A stretch of 64,000 nt of DNA from Budorcas taxicolor (GCF_023091745.1 NC_068920.1:147341622-147405621), one strand, 5' to 3'. Positions 1-10,600 are shown, counted from the first letter of the stretch. Translations and numbers: made by a program. Notes: a model not told the origin generated them from the letters alone.

Positions 1-123
1 GGCCTGGAGCCAGGAGCTGGCTGCCGAGGCAAGCGGGCCTGGGGAGGGGGGCGACTGAGGCCAACCATCGGGTTCCCCTCCTCGCCTCACAGTCACGGCT
101 TCAGTCCCTCTCAGGTCCCTTAC
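1..123 (-). other. CPSF3: CPSF3 intron 1 (start)
   Basis: GC-rich sequence downstream of the CPSF3 exon 1 donor on the minus strand, running off the window. Nothing else is seen in it. Confidence 0.8.
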
Positions 124-173
124 AGGGGTCGGATCAGCAGCTGGTCACTCTCCTCTGCAGGAATCGCGGACAT
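124..173 (-). CDS. CPSF3: CPSF3 first coding exon (partial gene)
   Basis: Read on the minus strand, the ATG at 173-171 opens MSAIPAEESDQLLIRPL, which I recognise as the N-terminus of CPSF3 (CPSF-73), the metallo-beta-lactamase/beta-CASP endonuclease that cleaves pre-mRNA before polyadenylation and histone pre-mRNA 3' ends in the nucleus. The exon ends in phase 2 after CCCCT at 124, followed by a good donor (GTAAGG, 123-118). Only 50 nt of CDS are present. The catalytic HxHxDH motif lies in later exons beyond the left edge. The gene is head-to-head with ITGB1BP1 and shares a CpG-rich promoter. Identification rests on the exact match of this short peptide plus the known neighbour order. Confidence 0.93.
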
Positions 174-336
174 CTCAGAAGTCCAAACGGGAATGAGGAA
201 CAACAGGCAGCAGGAGTCTTTCTAAACTAGAAGAAAAGACACAGAGACTCTAAGACGGAAGAACCACCGCCGCTCCATCCCACGAGAGCACAACTTCCGT
301 CATCTCGGCACCCGCGACACTAGGCTCCTCCCTCTG

Positions 337-344
337 ACTTCCGG
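337..344 (-). promoter_or_regulatory. ETS/GABPA-like site
   Basis: ACTTCCGG is the reverse complement of the CCGGAAGT ETS core, typical of TATA-less housekeeping promoters. It lies between the two divergent first exons. Confidence 0.5.
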
Positions 345-411
345 TCGCAGAACCCAACTCGCAAGGCTCCTCCCCGCCCAGGCTTCCCGGGACCTGGGGC
401 GGGATCCGGAC

Positions 412-422
412 TGCGCCTGCGC
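412..422. promoter_or_regulatory. NRF1-like site
   Basis: TGCGCCTGCGC fits the near-palindromic NRF1 consensus and lies centrally in the shared CPSF3/ITGB1BP1 promoter. Binding is inferred from the motif only. Confidence 0.5.
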
Positions 423-480
423 GAGACTTCGGGGGCGGGATCAGGTGGGCGGGGCTCGGGGGCCCGGAAGAGCTGGCGCT

Positions 481-564
481 GGAATTAGAACCCGAGGGGC
501 TGCCGCGGCTCTTCAGGCTGCTCCTTCGGTGGGTGTCTGACGCCTGAGCGCAGACCGCGCAGAG
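481..564 (+). other. ITGB1BP1: ITGB1BP1 non-coding exon 1 (start approximate)
   Basis: GC-rich sequence ends in AGAG followed by a consensus donor (GTGAGG at 565-570). The position and orientation fit the first, untranslated exon of ITGB1BP1 driven by the shared promoter. The 5' boundary is a guess because no TSS can be read from sequence. Confidence 0.5.
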
Positions 565-1140
565 GTGAGGGCCCGGCGGTCGTCGCGCTTCGGCCGGGCG
601 TGGTCAGGAACGCGGGCCCCGAGGGTGGCGCCGGCGGGGAGGCCAGCGACGCGGGGTGTATGGGTGGTGCCGCCGTCTCCGCAGGGACCCGCCTTCAGCG
701 GGCCCCGGGTCCCGAGGGCAGCGCCAGGCGGGCGGCGGGAGCCACGCAGCGGGCCTGGGCCTGCGGGTGGAGGCAGGGTCCTGGGCCGATCCCTGTCTAG
801 GGTGGGACTGCGGCCCCGGTGACGACGGGTGTGGTGTCTGGCCGGGTCCTGTCGGAAGGCGATGGAGTGCGAACACCCGCTGGGCTGTTCCCAGCGCCCG
901 GCCCTGACCTGAGCTCAGGGCAACGAAGAGCGGCCTCCTCTTTTTGTGCGGGATTCTGTCGGTTCCTTCACACGCTGGGGTTTTCCCCGCAGCGCGGGGC
1001 TGGGGCTGTGTCTGTCTGTTGTGCAGCACTCCAGCACGTGGCAGGCGGTCACGACGGCGACGAATACCTGGGGAGCTGGGTGGAGTCTGTGAGGAGCTTT
1101 GGCGGCAGCTCTACCAAGGCTCCATATTTGGCCTCAATCG

Positions 1141-1548
1141 TATGAGAATTGGACCACAAAGAAAGCTGAGCGCTGAAGAATTGATGCTTTTGAACTGTGG
1201 AGAAGACTCTCGAGAGTCCCTTGGACTACAAGGAGATCCAACCAGTCAATCCTAAAGGAAATCAGTCCTGAATATTCATTGGAAGGACTGATGCTGAAGC
1301 TGAAACTCCAATACTTTGGCTACCTGATGCGAAGAACTGACTCATTGGAAAAGACCCTGATGCTGGGAAAGATTGAAGGCGAGAGGAGAAGGGGATGACT
1401 GAGGATGAGATGTTTGGATGGCATCACTGACTCTATGAACAGGAGTCTGAGTAAGCTCCAGGGAGTTGGTGATGGACAGGGAGACCTAGTGTGCTACAGT
1501 CCATGGGGTCATAAAGAGTCAGACACGACTAAGTGATTGAACCAAACT
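1141..1548 (+). mobile_element. BovB LINE 3' end fragment
   Basis: Shows the typical BovB 3' terminal sequence: the end of the reverse-transcriptase ORF, now frame-broken, then the region ending in the AGTCxGACACGACT tail shared with Bov SINEs. 5'-truncated, as usual for target-primed insertions. Confidence 0.85.
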
Positions 1549-1711
1549 GATTATTAGCCTTGTGGCCTTGGGCAGCTGCTTAATAAACTTAGAGCTTTGG
1601 CTGCCTCATTTGAAAGGGGCTGTAATATTGCAACCTTGCTGTTAAGTAGAGAGGGTTAGAAGTACTGTATATATACAGCATAAGGACATATATATATATA
1701 TGGCATTTTTT

Positions 1712-2132
1712 GTCACTTGGTAGTGTCTGACTCTGTTGTGATTCCATGGACTATGGGCTTCCCAGGTGGTGCTAGTGATAAAGAACCTGCCTGCCAATGC
1801 ATGAGATGTAAGAGGCAGCGGTTTGATCCCTGGGTCGGGAGAATCCCCTGAAGAAGGAAATGGCAACCCACTCAAGTATTCTTGCCCAGAGAATCCCATG
1901 GACGGAAGCACAAGGCAGGCTACAGTCCTTGGGATCACAAAGAGTCGGACACGACTGAGCTACTGAGCATGGACTGTTAGCCCTCCAGGCTCCTCTGTCC
2001 ATGAGATTTCCCAGGTAAGAATACTGGAGTGGGTTGCCATTGCTTTCTCCAGGGGATCTTCCCCACCTGGGGATCGACTCCTGGGCTCCTACATTGGCAG
2101 GAGAATTCTTTACTGTTGAGCCACCAGGGAAA
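1712..2132 (-). mobile_element. Bov-A2-type SINE (minus), split by a younger SINE
   Basis: The two halves, about 1712-1752 and 1976-2132, together give one reverse-oriented Bov-A2-like element: the CTCTGTCCATGAGATT block, CAAGAATACTGG-like block, GGGGATCTTCC block and terminal ACCAGGGAA. The halves are separated by a plus-strand Bov-tA copy at 1753-1967. Confidence 0.8.
1753..1967 (+). mobile_element. Bov-tA SINE inserted into Bov-A2
   Basis: Full-length ruminant tRNA-derived SINE beginning GGGCTTCCCAGGTGG and ending near GTCGGACACGACTGAG. The 8-bp direct repeat CATGGACT occurs at 1745-1752 and 1968-1975 and looks like its target-site duplication, so it inserted into the older element. Confidence 0.8.
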
Positions 2133-2984
2133 CACACACACATACATATACATGTAGATACCTCTATGTATTATGTATATGGCAGTGAGCACTGGGCAGC
2201 AAATGGTAGGTATTCAGTATGTGGAGGTTGTCATCTGGGTATTATCTCACAAGAAAGTTCTCTAATTGGCTAGCATGATCTCTGTCAGGCTGTGGCAGGC
2301 ATTGGGTATACAGAGATGACCTAGTCCTGGTCTTTGATGCACTCACAGTTCTGAGATAGTTACAAGTAGTCAGTAGCCGACTCCTGCTAAGATCAAGATG
2401 TGGAGGACCATCCCTTAGCCCAGCTTGGAGGCTTTCTAGAAGAAGTCTGAATTGAGTCTTGACAGGTGACCGAAGTTAGCAGATCAGGTAGAAGGTAGAA
2501 GGGTATTGTAGGCAGAGGGACCAGCAGGAGCAAAGTGTGGAAACAGGGAACATAATGCATGCTGAGAACCTCAAGCAGCCGTGCATTCTTTACAGATCAG
2601 GTGAGTGTGAAGCTGATTGCGGAAGACGAGGCTGGAGAGGTCGATGTGAGCCAGGTCATGTAGGACCGACTGTGCTTGTCCTGGCAAAGAGCCTTGACTT
2701 CAGGCTTTAACTTTTGAGGAGCCAGTGAAAGATTTTAAGTTGGTTACATGGCATCTGACTTGAGTTTTAAATAAATCATTTTAGCTGGAGCTTGGTGATA
2801 GATTTGAAATGGCAAGAAGTCCAGCTAGGACTGATACCAACCAGTGGTCTTAGCCTTCCCTAACCAATAGAAATTGGTAAGAGTCCAGTCAAGAAATTCA
2901 GGCAAAGCTTGGCCAGAGGGTAGGGGTGTGTCTAGGGGTCAGGCAGGAGGGTGGCTTTAGGTGGTTTGCCCACCCCTTTGGTGG

Positions 2985-3906
2985 TGGTCAAATTGCCAAC
3001 ATCTGTTGGATCATCGAAAAAGCAAGAGAGTTTCAGAAAAACATCTGCTTTATTGACTACTCCAAAGCCTTTGACTGTGGATCACAACAAACTGTGGAAA
3101 ATTCTTAAAGAGATGGGAATACCAGACTACCTTATCTGCTTCCTGATAAATGTGTATGCAGGTCAAGAAGCAACAGTTAGAACCAGACATGGAACAGCAG
3201 ACCAGTTCCAAATCGGGAAAGGAGTACCTCAAGGTACTCCTTGCTTATTGTCACCTTGCTTATTTAACTTCTGTGCAGAGTACATCATGTGAAATGTCAG
3301 GCTGGATGAAGCATAGCTGAAATGCCAGCTGGATCAAGCTGGAAGCAAGATTGCCAGGAGAAATATCAGTAACTTCAGATATGCAGATGACACCATCCTT
3401 ATGGCAGAAAGTGAAGAGGAACTTAAAAGTCTCTTGATGAAAATGAAAGAGGAGAGTGAAAAAGCTGGCTTAAAACTCAACATTCAAAAAACAAAGATCA
3501 TGGCATCCAGCCCCAGCACTTCATGGCCAGTAGATGGGGAAACAATGGAAACAGTGACAGACTTTCTTTCTGCTTGGGCTCCAAAATCACTGCAGACAGT
3601 GACTGCAGCCGTGAAATTAAAAGACGCTTGCTCCTTGGAAGGACTGATTTTGAAGTTGAAACTCCAATACTTTGGCCACCTGATGTGAAGAACTGACTTA
3701 TTTGAAAAGACCCTGATGCTGGGAAAGATTTCGGGCAGGAGGAGAAAGGGATGCAGAGAATGAGATTGTTGGATGGCATCACCAACTCGATGGACATGAG
3801 TTTGAGCAAGCTCCAGGAGTTGGAGATGGACAGGAAAGCCTGGCGTGCTGCGATTCATGGGGTCGCAAAGAGTCGCACACGTCTGATCAATTGAACTGAA
3901 CTGAAC
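2985..3906 (+). mobile_element. BovB LINE, internally deleted, decayed RT ORF
   Basis: Plus-strand BovB of the RTE clade. Pieces of the reverse transcriptase are readable in alternating frames, including a SKAFD-like block near 3062 and the YADD-containing block near 3376-3395, then a stretch like KAGLKLNIQKTKIM near 3461-3500. Around 3640 the sequence jumps from the mid-RT region straight to the 3' end, so roughly 300 bp are missing. Frameshifts and stops make it a dead copy. Confidence 0.88.
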
Positions 3907-4021
3907 TTGGTGGTGAGTGCAGGAGGCATGTGCAATACCCTGTTTTTGCTCTTCAGAAGTGGTAGTTGGGTTTTTGGTCTTTTTGTGTCTTGTCCAGAAT
4001 TTGTCCCAACTGCACGTGTAT

Positions 4022-4540
4022 TGTTATTGAGTTGCTGAGTTGTGTTCTACTCTTTGTGACCCCATGGACTGCAGCATGCTAGGTTTCCTGGCCTCAATTA
4101 TCTCTCAGAGTTTGCTCAAATTCATGTCCGTTGAGTCAGTGATGCTATCTTGCTGTCTTCATCCTCTGTTGCCCCCTTCTCCTTTGCCTTCAATCTTTCC
4201 TAGTATCAGTCTTTTCCAATGAGTCAGCTCTTTGCATCAGATTACCAAAGTATTGGCGCTTCAACATCAGTCTTTCCAGTGAATATTCACTTTTGATTCC
4301 CTTTAGAATTGACTGGTTTGGTTTCTTCGCTGTCCAGGAGATTCTCAAGAGTCTTCTCCAGCACCACAATTCAAAAGCATCAATTCTTCAGCCCTCGGCA
4401 TTCTTTATGATCCAACTGTCGCATCTGTACATGGCTACTGGAAAAATCATAGCTTTGACTATATGGACCTTTTTCTGCAAAGCCATGTCTCTGCTCTTTA
4501 ATATGCTGTCTAGGTTTGTGATAGCTTTTCCTCCAAGATA
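4022..4540 (-). mobile_element. BovB LINE 3' fragment, minus
   Basis: Reverse-complement BovB 3' region, running from the terminal GAGTTGCTGAG-like end at 4022 back into the RT C-terminal coding part. It lies about 120 bp from the plus-strand BovB at 2985-3906, forming an inverted pair. Confidence 0.85.
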
Positions 4541-5305
4541 TATGTACATGCATGCACATGGTTATTTTTAGTTCCATATAGTTTCTTCATATTTTGTTGC
4601 TCAAGGAGGCATTTGTCCAGATGCAGGCATTGTAGCAAAAGGTCTCAGGACAGGGTCCCTCTCCCTTGAAATGTCTTTCCTGGAGGCTGATGAATTCCTT
4701 AAATTGCATTCCAGACTTTGTGCATTTTTTATGGGTTAAGGATCTATCACTTTCATCAGATAATGAAAAGGTATTTCTATGTAACCGTAGTCTAGAACAG
4801 TGCAGGCCCTGTTTGATTCATGAAGGGTATAATCTACAGATGGTAGAATCACTGCGTCTTCGGTTTAACTGGATGTGGGGCAGGAGGACAGTGAGGGGTT
4901 GGTGGTTTCCCACTTTATACCAGAGATAATGTAATTTACTGAAAGGGAGAGGAGAGGAGCAGGTGTGGAGGGGAAGATGGCTTCTGCTTTAGGCATTTCT
5001 GCCTTTGATGAGTCTGTGCAACATCCAAGTGGTATGTTTGGCCTCATTTTTATGCATGAATAATTCAGAGACGAGAATGATTTGCTTAATTAAGAACATG
5101 CATCAAAATAGTGGCAGATATCAAAGGCTTTCATAAGTGCTTTTCCCCTATAGCTCCTAGACTAATGATGAAAAAAGAAAGTCTTAAGGAGTTGCCAACA
5201 CCTTATAATGTAGTGACTTTCAAATCATTCTAGTATTCTAGGGGTTTGAATAGATGCTTTGGGAATCCATAACAATACTATCAAATTTTTAAAAATCATT
5301 AAAAT

Positions 5306-5332
5306 TGATATATATATATATATATATATATG
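5306..5332. repeat. (TA)n microsatellite
   Basis: An uninterrupted TA dinucleotide run of about 12 units in ITGB1BP1 intron 1. Confidence 0.9.
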
Positions 5333-6075
5333 GACTTAAAATGTAATGTGCTTAAATGTGCTATACAACAACATTTTAAGTGTAACACTGAAAGCAATCA
5401 GATTATGGTACTTTATGCTGCTAGGGTTACCCAGTTTGGGGCAGACCTTGGAATAAGGCTCTCTTGCCTTTTCTAATGGAAAGGTATCCTGCAATGGCGA
5501 AGCTCTCATCGGCAACAAAGTTATCCAACAAGTCACCCACCAAAGCTTTCTCAGTAGTCTCCCTCTTTTTACTCTTAAGCTCTGTAGCTAGTTCCCTACC
5601 CAGCAGCCAGTCATCTTTCTAAAACAGAAATTTGATCGTGCCACCTGACTGCTCTTTGAAACCTTCCAGAGCCTTCCTGTGAAACCCAGAATAAAACCCC
5701 CGCTTCTGCTGTGGCCTGCGAGGCGCTCTGTGGCTCTGCCTCGCCTGTCCCTGTCCCTCCGCCTCCTGTTCCTAGTCGTCCTGGCATCTCACTGGCCCTC
5801 GCGTCAGCTGGCATCCCTCAGGACCTCTGCACTGCCGTATGCTCCTCTCACGGTGCTGCGTCTCCACGTCATGTCTGCTCCTGCTTCTCTCAGGTCTTAG
5901 CTGTCACCTCCTCAGAACGTCTTTTTTTTCTGTCTCCAAGAGTCACCCTTTCCTTTGATCACTATCTCCTTAACTTGCTTTAGTTCCCCTTGGAGCAATT
6001 ATTATTTCCAAATAATGTGTTTGATACTTGGTTTTCATGTTGGTCTGGCTACTCCCTGTAAAGATGAGCCCCCTG

Positions 6076-6205
6076 GACTTCCCGGGTGGTCCAGGGGTTA
6101 GGGCTCCGTGCTTCCAGTGCAGGGTGCATGGGTTTGATTCCTGGTAGGGGAACTAAGGTCCCACACCAAAAAAAATAAAATTAATTAAAAATAAATAAAA
6201 AATAA
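6076..6205 (+). mobile_element. CHR-type (tRNA-Glu-derived) SINE
   Basis: Begins GGACTTCCCGGGTGGTCCAG, includes the box-B-like GGTTTGATTCCTGG, and ends with GGGAACTAAGGTCC plus an A-rich tail. Confidence 0.8.
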
Positions 6206-6287
6206 GCTCCCTGAGGTCAGAGACTTTATCTGTCTTATTCATTGGGGTAGTCCCAGCACCTGGTGGGGGCTCACTGGCCACTGAGGA

Positions 6288-6312
6288 AAGAATGAATGAA
6301 TGAATGAATGAG
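6288..6312. repeat. (GAAT)n short repeat
   Basis: About five GAAT units directly visible. Confidence 0.8.
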
Positions 6313-6534
6313 TTGGGTGTTCTTGCTACTCCACAAATGAAGCAAAAATATAGAAATAAATTGGATGATGGGGCTGATCAAAATGCTTGGGCTCAGGAGC
6401 CAAGTCTAAGGTCAGATGCTTGTGAATGGACTTGGGGGGTGGTGTTGAGGAGGGGAGTATCTCCAGATTCACTGGGAGAAACTGTTCATTGGAGAGGGAC
6501 CTTCACTGATGTACTCATTCTTTTCCTTCATCAG

Positions 6535-6647
6535 GTATCCTGTTTTTCTGTCAAGAACTGACCATGTCAGAGTGAAAGGAAGCTATCTTTGGAGACCGCT
6601 GTCTGTGGAACCTTTGAAGACGGTAGAATAGCATTCGATTCTGCAGT
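6535..6647 (+). other. ITGB1BP1: Probable ITGB1BP1 non-coding exon 2
   Basis: A strong pyrimidine-rich acceptor (TTTTCCTTCATCAG) ends at 6534, and a good donor (GCA|GTAAGC) is at 6647, with an alternative donor at 6624. The segment contains a minimal uORF, ATG TCA GAG TGA, near 6564. Assigned as a 5' UTR exon from the splice sites and position. This is inference, not a protein match. Confidence 0.45.
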
Positions 6648-7562
6648 AAGCAGACCCCCTTTTTCCCTCTGTAGAATCAGTCTTTAGTAAACATTTGTTA
6701 GTTTCTCGAATTCATGCATTCTCTGGAAAGATGGGTCACAGTTCCCTCATCTGTGAAATGTGGATTCTAACCTCCCTTCTGTAAACCCCTTTGAGGGTTG
6801 AGGGCAGAGCCCAGTGGGCTACAGGACGTAGACAGACCCTCAGAGAACACTTGGAGCCGATTCCGGGTGTCTCCAGATGCTGTGAGGATTAAGTGAGACA
6901 GTGTGAAAGCACTTGACCTATGAAATGTTTCTCTGGCCAGTTCATCATTGTTCAAGTATAATGTGCTTGCTCCTATGAAATGGGCAAGGAGAAACAGTTC
7001 ATTCAAGATCTACATAAGGCTGACTCTGGAATATTGAAGGTCACCTCCTTCCTAGCCTTACTGGAATGAGGCGAGAGGTAGCACCTGATGTTATTGTCAT
7101 GTCTGCCTTTCCCTAAACATTGTAAAGAAAAATGCACCAAACCCCAGAGGCGTCAGTGCTTTCAGTTCTTGGCCCTGCTGTTAACAGAACAGCAAGCAGA
7201 GACGGTAACTGATCTCAGAATCTTGGCTGATAAACTAATATGTCACATGTTTTACTAACGTCTGGGCTTGATTAAAGAGAAGGCAGGCACTTGACTATTT
7301 TGAGACTAGATGACAGGTGTCTGGTACCTCTGATTGGTGCTTTTCATACTTCTAGAGATGACTTTGTGATTCAAGAAAAGTATAAGAATGAAATAGTATC
7401 TAGATTTTGTGGGTTGGCAGGGAATATTTATGTTTTAAGGAAAAGGAGTATACCAGGGAACTGGGAGGAATTGATGGTTATTATTTATTTTATTCCTGTT
7501 ATGTTGTAAAGGGATTTAAAGTTGTTTCTCTCCATATATCTAAATAATGCTTGCTCTTCCAG
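6648..7562 (+). other. ITGB1BP1: ITGB1BP1 intron upstream of first coding exon
   Basis: Apart from the MIR relic, only unique intronic sequence is seen. Confidence 0.45.
6740..6935. repeat. MIR SINE relic
   Basis: CCTCATCTGTGAAATG and GAGGATTAAGTGAGA-like blocks are the recognisable core of an old mammalian MIR. Confidence 0.55.
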
Positions 7563-7584
7563 AGGAGTGCCTGCAGATCAAGCT

Positions 7585-7629
7585 ATGGTGGAAGATGTTT
7601 CGGAAAGGCAAAAAGCGCCACAGCAGTAG
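7585..7629 (+). promoter_or_regulatory. ITGB1BP1: Overlapping upstream ORF in ITGB1BP1
   Basis: The ATG at 7585 has G at -3 and G at +4, a strong initiation context. It opens a 14-codon frame (MVEDVSERQKAPQQ) that overlaps the main start at 7595 and stops at TAG 7627-7629. Scanning ribosomes would meet it first. A regulatory effect is inferred only. Confidence 0.5.
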
Positions 7630-7666
7630 CAGTTCCCAGAGCAGTGAAATCAGTACCAAGAGCAAG
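7595..7666 (+). CDS. ITGB1BP1: ITGB1BP1 coding exon 1
   Basis: The exon starts at 7563 after CTTCCAG. The ATG at 7595 has A at -3. Codes residues 1-24 (MFRKGKKRH then the Ser-rich stretch) and ends in phase 0 before GTAGGT. A second, out-of-frame ATG lies 10 nt upstream at 7585 (see the uORF entry). Confidence 0.96.
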
Positions 7667-10600
7667 GTAGGTGGTGGAGCGGAGACCGTGGTCATAACAG
7701 TGAAAACTGTTTCTTCTGAGCGACGCTGCATGAAAGGTACTAAGCATGGCAGACCTGCTGATATTCTTCAAACTGGAGGTGTTTACATTCTGTTTTTTGC
7801 ACAAGATAGATCCTGCATTTGATTTAATTTTATTTTGCTTTGGTAGATTTTTCTGAAGTCCTTAAATCCACTAATGTAGATGAATCAGGACCTGTGAGAG
7901 GTCTCATTGAAATACTGGTCAAGGAAATTGACAGGCAGTCAAGGAACCCGATGTCTTGAATTCTAGGGCTTGAGGTGTGTGTGTCATTATAATTCTGTGT
8001 CCACCATGGGGAGTGAGTTGGAGAGTGAGGCAAATGTGCTGATTTGAGTGTTCAGGGCCCTCGAAGTTCTGAGTCCTGGCCCACTGGGCCCACTGGACTA
8101 GGACTAGAAAACTGAAACTGAAGTCGCTCAGTCGTATCCAACTCTTTGCAGCCCCATGGACTGTAGCTGCCAGGCTCCTCTGTCCAGGGAATTCTCCAGG
8201 CAAGAATACTGGAGTGGGTTGCCATTTCCTTCTCCAGGGGATCTTCCCAACACAGGGATCGAACCCAGGTCTCCTGCATTGCAGGCAGATGCTTTTACCA
8301 TCTGACCCACCAGGGAAGCCCCCAGGACTAGAAAGCCTTTTTAAAATCATTCTTCACCCTTGTGAGCTCCCGATTGTGAAAGGTGTCTGTGCCCAGAACC
8401 TGGACTGGGTGAGGCAGGTGGCAGGAGAGGAGCCCAAGGCCCAGAACCTCCAGGGGATGCCTCTTGCCAGCCTGGGGGCAGTGCCCTGGGTGAGGATAGC
8501 CATACTCAGGGAAGAACATGACACCACTGCCCTGCAGGAATTTCCGTGAGCTCTCAGCATGTAGCCGAAACCACGGAAACCTGACATTTTGGGAGACCTG
8601 TGCAGTCTGGGAATGGGACGACTATGTTTTTCTTTAAGGCGTCTAAACTCCTGAAGAGAATCGCCTCATTGTTATCTCAGCGTGAGGCCCATAGGCTTGA
8701 ACTGGGCCCAGTTTCCTGTTTTCTAGTTCAGAAAATGGAGAAGGGGAGACGCACCGACCTGCTGCTGGCCGAGTCGGACAAGAGCTCACGTGCTGATTCA
8801 AGGACCTGCCGCCCCGGCAGGGTCGGGGGTGCTGGGGGGATGCAGGAAGACCTGTGCCGCCGAGTGAGGTCTTTCCCCCAAGTGACGGGGAGTCTCATGT
8901 GGCTTGTCTGCAGGCCTGCGACTGTTAGACTTGTGCTCTAGGATGAAGTAAGCTTCTGTTCTTGTCATTCAGAACCAGGGGAAATAGGCCAGTTTCTCCC
9001 TTCCCTTTCTCCTTGCTCAGGGGGTCACTAGGTTCTGGCCTTCTCCTGCGTGTGGGGGTAACTGGAAGCACAAAAGCTCACTCTGTTACTCCCTTCCCAG
9101 AAGGCAGCCTGGCTCTATAACAGCATCTTAATTCCAGGTCCCCTTCCTTCACTCTTTGAATATTCAGGTTTTTTCCAGGTTGTCAGAACTACACAAACAT
9201 GATGATGACCCTCTCTGTGCATACAGCTCTGCTCTTGTTTGAAAGTGAAAGTCACTCAGTCGTGTCCAACTCTGCGACCCCATGGACTCTACAGTCCGTG
9301 GAATTCTCCAGGCCAGAGTACTGGAGGTGGTAGCCTTTCTCTTCTCCAGAGGATCTTCCCAGCCCAGGGATCGAACCCAGGTCTCCTGTATTGCAGGCGG
9401 ATTCTTTACTATCTGAGCCACAGGGGAAGCCCAACGTGATGCATATAGCTTGTTTGAGATTCCCAGAAATGCAATTATTAAGAAAGGGAAGTAGTAAAAC
9501 TGAAGACTTGATATGTTTTTACATTTGTTTTGATTCACTTATTAAACATATGAAAATTTGACTGTACTTTTAAAATGTAATTTTGATTTGAAGTGTAAAA
9601 AAGTGATTTTTTTTTTTTTTTTTTTCCTTTTTTGGCCAAGCTGTGCAGCCTGCAGGATCTTAGTTCCCCAACCAGGGATCAACTCTTGGCCCCAGCAGTA
9701 AACGTGCTGAGTCCTAACCCCTGGACCACCAGGGAACTCCCAAAAAGTGATTTTTTTTTAATCAAAGGTTTTTACTTATATCTAAAATATTAAGCACACT
9801 GAAAGTATAATTCTGTAGAACAAACTACACTGACACGTATGATTCTCTGAATTTTGCTGAACAGTTTCGTTGGTTTTTCTTTGTAATTCACATCACAGTT
9901 ATTCTCTGATCTGCTGCTCCACCTGTGTTTACCTGCTGGGGCCAGGTAGTAGTTGGAGGCATTGCAATACTGGGGTGAGGGTCAGGAGACATGGGGTTGA
10001 GATCTGGGGTGACTAGACGTAACCTTGGGTAAATCACTTCACCGCTCTGTGTCTTTCTACTCATTTACTAAACAGGAGAACACTCCTGCCTGCATTCTGC
10101 ACAGAGTTCTTCTTGGGTTCTGTGGAAATAATGTGAAAGTGAAGTATAGATGTTCACATGTGATGTGAAATCTCAAGTCTCAATATGATGTAAATATCAA
10201 CTATCTTATAAGGCTATAGAGGTAATGGCTTTAATTTAAACTGAAAGTGTTGATCCCAGACTTATTATTGTGTTAAGGGAAGAGCAGTTGGGATTATGGG
10301 TTTTTGTGTTTTTTTTTGAAGTTTGCTATGGAATTTGGCTTCAAAAGAATCTGTCCCAGTCGATCTGCATGAATAACTGACCTGATTTTATATGTGTTAG
10401 CTCAGTGATAGTAAATAAGTCATTTGAATGTTTGGTAAAAAACTTGAAAGAAGATAGTGCTTCTAATTATGTTTAAAATGTTTGTGTTTGTTCGTTTGAT
10501 TGTTATTTCTCAGTCTGTAGACTCCAGCCTTGGGGGCCTCTCACGGTCCAGCACGGTGGCAAGCCTCGACACCGATTCCACCAAGAGCTCAGGTACGGAC

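Larger units (their letters stand above)
174..480. promoter_or_regulatory. Bidirectional CpG-island promoter of CPSF3 and ITGB1BP1
   Basis: The CPSF3 start codon and the ITGB1BP1 exon 1 donor are under 400 bp apart on opposite strands. The interval is CpG-rich and has no TATA box. Motifs seen: NRF1-like TGCGCCTGCGC at 412-422, ETS-like ACTTCCGG at 337-344, a reverse ETS-like CCGGAAGA at 464-471, another ACTTCCGT near 293-300, and GC boxes near 396-404, 431-439 and 447-455. These fit a housekeeping bidirectional promoter. The CPSF3 5' UTR occupies the part next to 173. Exact TSSs are not determinable here. Confidence 0.75.
565..6534 (+). other. ITGB1BP1: ITGB1BP1 intron 1
   Basis: Contains the downstream CpG-island shore (to about 1000), three BovB fragments, a nested SINE pair, a CHR-type SINE and short AT/GAAT repeats, all listed separately. 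Stretches 2135-2975 and 4560-6070 hold only unique-looking AT-rich or mixed intronic sequence, with no gene I can support. Confidence 0.6.
7667..10513 (+). other. ITGB1BP1: ITGB1BP1 intron between coding exons 1 and 2
   Basis: Holds two Bov SINEs, one CHR SINE and a MIR relic (listed). The remainder, notably 8325-9240 and 9760-10500, is unique sequence without a supportable gene. Confidence 0.55.

Noticed and set aside
604..1029. 141-codon minus-strand open frame in the CpG island
   Set aside because: High GC content suppresses stop codons, and it lies in ITGB1BP1 intron 1 with no recognisable product.
1753..1967. tRNA gene candidates from box A/B-like sequences in SINEs
   Set aside because: The box-B-like GGTTTGATCCCTGGG-type motifs are those of tRNA-derived SINEs. 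No intact cloverleaf can be drawn.
2926..3688. Reverse-transcriptase-like frames as a host gene
   Set aside because: They belong to a decayed BovB LINE with frameshifts and an internal deletion.
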